Below are positions 6,202 to 7,007 of a stretch of 7,007 nt of DNA, piece by piece; position 1 is the stretch's first letter; each line of letters begins with the position of its first letter. Origin of the DNA: Candidatus Rokubacteria bacterium RIFCSPLOWO2_02_FULL_72_37 (GTDB lineage: Bacteria > Methylomirabilota > Methylomirabilia > Rokubacteriales > CSP1-6); NCBI GenBank assembly GCA_001790315.1, contig MGCE01000093.1:1-7007 (forward strand). The letters run 5' to 3'. The notes under the pieces are model-generated. The model did no database searches, was not told the origin of the DNA, and saw only the letters and a list, made by a program, of their open reading frames with translations. The translations under genes were made by a program, and so were the position numbers.

Positions 6202-7007
6202 ACCTGATCCTCCTGACGCGGAGCACGCTCGCGCACCTCGTCGGCGGCGTCGAGACGCACGTGGACGCGGTCGGCCGCGCGGCCGCGGAGCTCGGTCACG
6301 CGGTCGAGGTGATCACCACCGCGCACCCGCGCGGCCTCCTCCGGGAGGAAGGGGCCGGCGTGCGGACCGAGTACCTGGCGGACACGCGTCCCGCCCTCGC
6401 CCCCGGCGGCTGGCACCGCGCCAGCGTCGAGGCGGTGCGCCGGCGCGCCGCGCGGGGCCAGGGCGATCTCGTGCTGAGCTTCAGTCACGCCGGGGCCGCC
6501 CTCGCGCGCGCGCGCGTCGGCCCGCCGCACTGGGCCGTCCTCTACGGCCGGATGCTCGCGCACCTCAGGAGCGAGTGGCACGAGCGCGCCGGGGCCGCGG
6601 GGCTGCTCGCCTACGCGCGGCGCGCGCTGTCCGTCGTCCACCACGCGCTCGGCGAAGCACGGCTGATCGCACGGGTCGACGGCGTGGTCGCGACGTACGA
6701 CGCGCTCCACACCGACCTCTCCCGGCGTGCCGGCCGCCGTGTGGTCCTGGCCTACAACGGCACGGATCCGCGGCGGTTCCGGCCGGACGCGGCGGCGCGC
6801 GCGGCGCTTCGCCGGCGCCTCGACGTCCCGGCGGCGGCGCCCGTGCTCCTGATGGCCGCGACCGTCAACCGGCAGAAGGGGATCTGGATCGGCGTCGAGG
6901 CGTTCGTCGAGCTCGCGCGGCGGCGGCCCGACGTCCACCTCGTCGTCGTCGGCGATGGCCCCGATCGTGCGCGTCTCGCGGCGGGCCTGGCGGGACGTGA
7001 CGCCGGC
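6198..7007 (+). CDS. GT4-family glycosyltransferase, truncated by the right window edge
   Basis: Frame starting at GTG 6198 and still open at 7007, giving 270 residues. It is a GT4 enzyme with the classical acceptor-domain signature GGVETHVDAVGRAAAELGH at 16-34, then EVIT, DGVVATYDAL (161-170) where the first domain ends, and the linker YNGTDPRRFRP (186-196) that typically introduces the donor domain. VLLMAATVNRQKGIWIGVEA (216-235) and HLVVVGDGPDRARL (247-260) are the donor-domain GR(L)-x-x-x-KG and GDGP elements, the first in a slightly unusual form with ATVNRQKG. The E-x7-E catalytic segment would lie past the edge. The start overlaps the preceding stop by 4 bases, with only weak purine content ahead of it, so it probably depends on translational coupling. 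Expected role: another sugar-addition step in the same glycan. The missing part is roughly 100-150 residues by family length. Confidence 0.88.
   Translation, partial: MNLILLTRSTLAHLVGGVETHVDAVGRAAAELGHAVEVITTAHPRGLLREEGAGVRTEYLADTRPALAPGGWHRASVEAVRRRAARGQGDLVLSFSHAGAALARARVGPPHWAVLYGRMLAHLRSEWHERAGAAGLLAYARRALSVVHHALGEARLIARVDGVVATYDALHTDLSRRAGRRVVLAYNGTDPRRFRPDAAARAALRRRLDVPAAAPVLLMAATVNRQKGIWIGVEAFVELARRRPDVHLVVVGDGPDRARLAAGLAGRDAG

Noticed and set aside
6503..6516. 14-bp alternating CG tract (Z-DNA-like)
   Set aside because: It encodes Ala-Arg-Ala-Arg within the third GT4 gene, and such short runs are expected in DNA this GC-rich.
6575..7000. 141-codon plus-strand frame near the right edge
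   Set aside because: It is a shadow frame inside the truncated GT4 gene starting at 6198; its translation is Arg/Ala repeats, whereas the 6198 frame gives clear GT4 motifs.

Overview
The window is very GC-rich (well above 70% by eye), with GTG and ATG starts and strongly G/C-ending codons. That points to a high-GC bacterium. The gene content and protein style would fit a soil or groundwater lineage such as Rokubacteria/Methylomirabilota, a myxobacterium-like group or an actinobacterium, but nothing here fixes the taxon.

From about position 190 to the right edge the window is one gap-free, rightward operon of six glycan-assembly genes: a GT4 glycosyltransferase (190-1446), a GT2 glycosyltransferase (1443-2339), a polyprenyl-phosphate-sugar-synthase-like GT2 fused to a SAM-dependent methyltransferase (2336-3607), a multi-membrane-spanning GT-C/GT39-type glycosyltransferase (3604-5115), a second GT4 (5119-6201) and a third GT4 cut by the right edge (6198 onward). 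Four of the five internal junctions are 4-base ATGA/GTGA stop-start overlaps. The fifth has a 3-base gap and the best Shine-Dalgarno in the window. The first ~190 bases hold no gene I can recognise, but one reading frame ends in a TGA overlapping the first GTG start in the same style, so it may be the tail of another operon gene.

Inferred joint role: the GT2 and GT4 enzymes would build a surface glycan (O-antigen, exopolysaccharide or protein-linked glycan) on the cytoplasmic face from nucleotide sugars. The DPM1-like half of the fusion would charge a lipid phosphate with a sugar, which the GT-C membrane enzyme could use on the outer face. The attached methyltransferase could methylate a sugar in the chain or cap it. 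No flippase, polymerase, nucleotide-sugar biosynthesis gene or regulator is in the window, so the polymer cannot be named.

No tRNA, rRNA, CRISPR array, insertion sequence, attachment site, riboswitch or convincing promoter or terminator was seen. The region reads as an ordinary, well-kept glycosyltransferase cluster. Its most distinctive element is the GT2-methyltransferase fusion next to its plausible GT-C partner.
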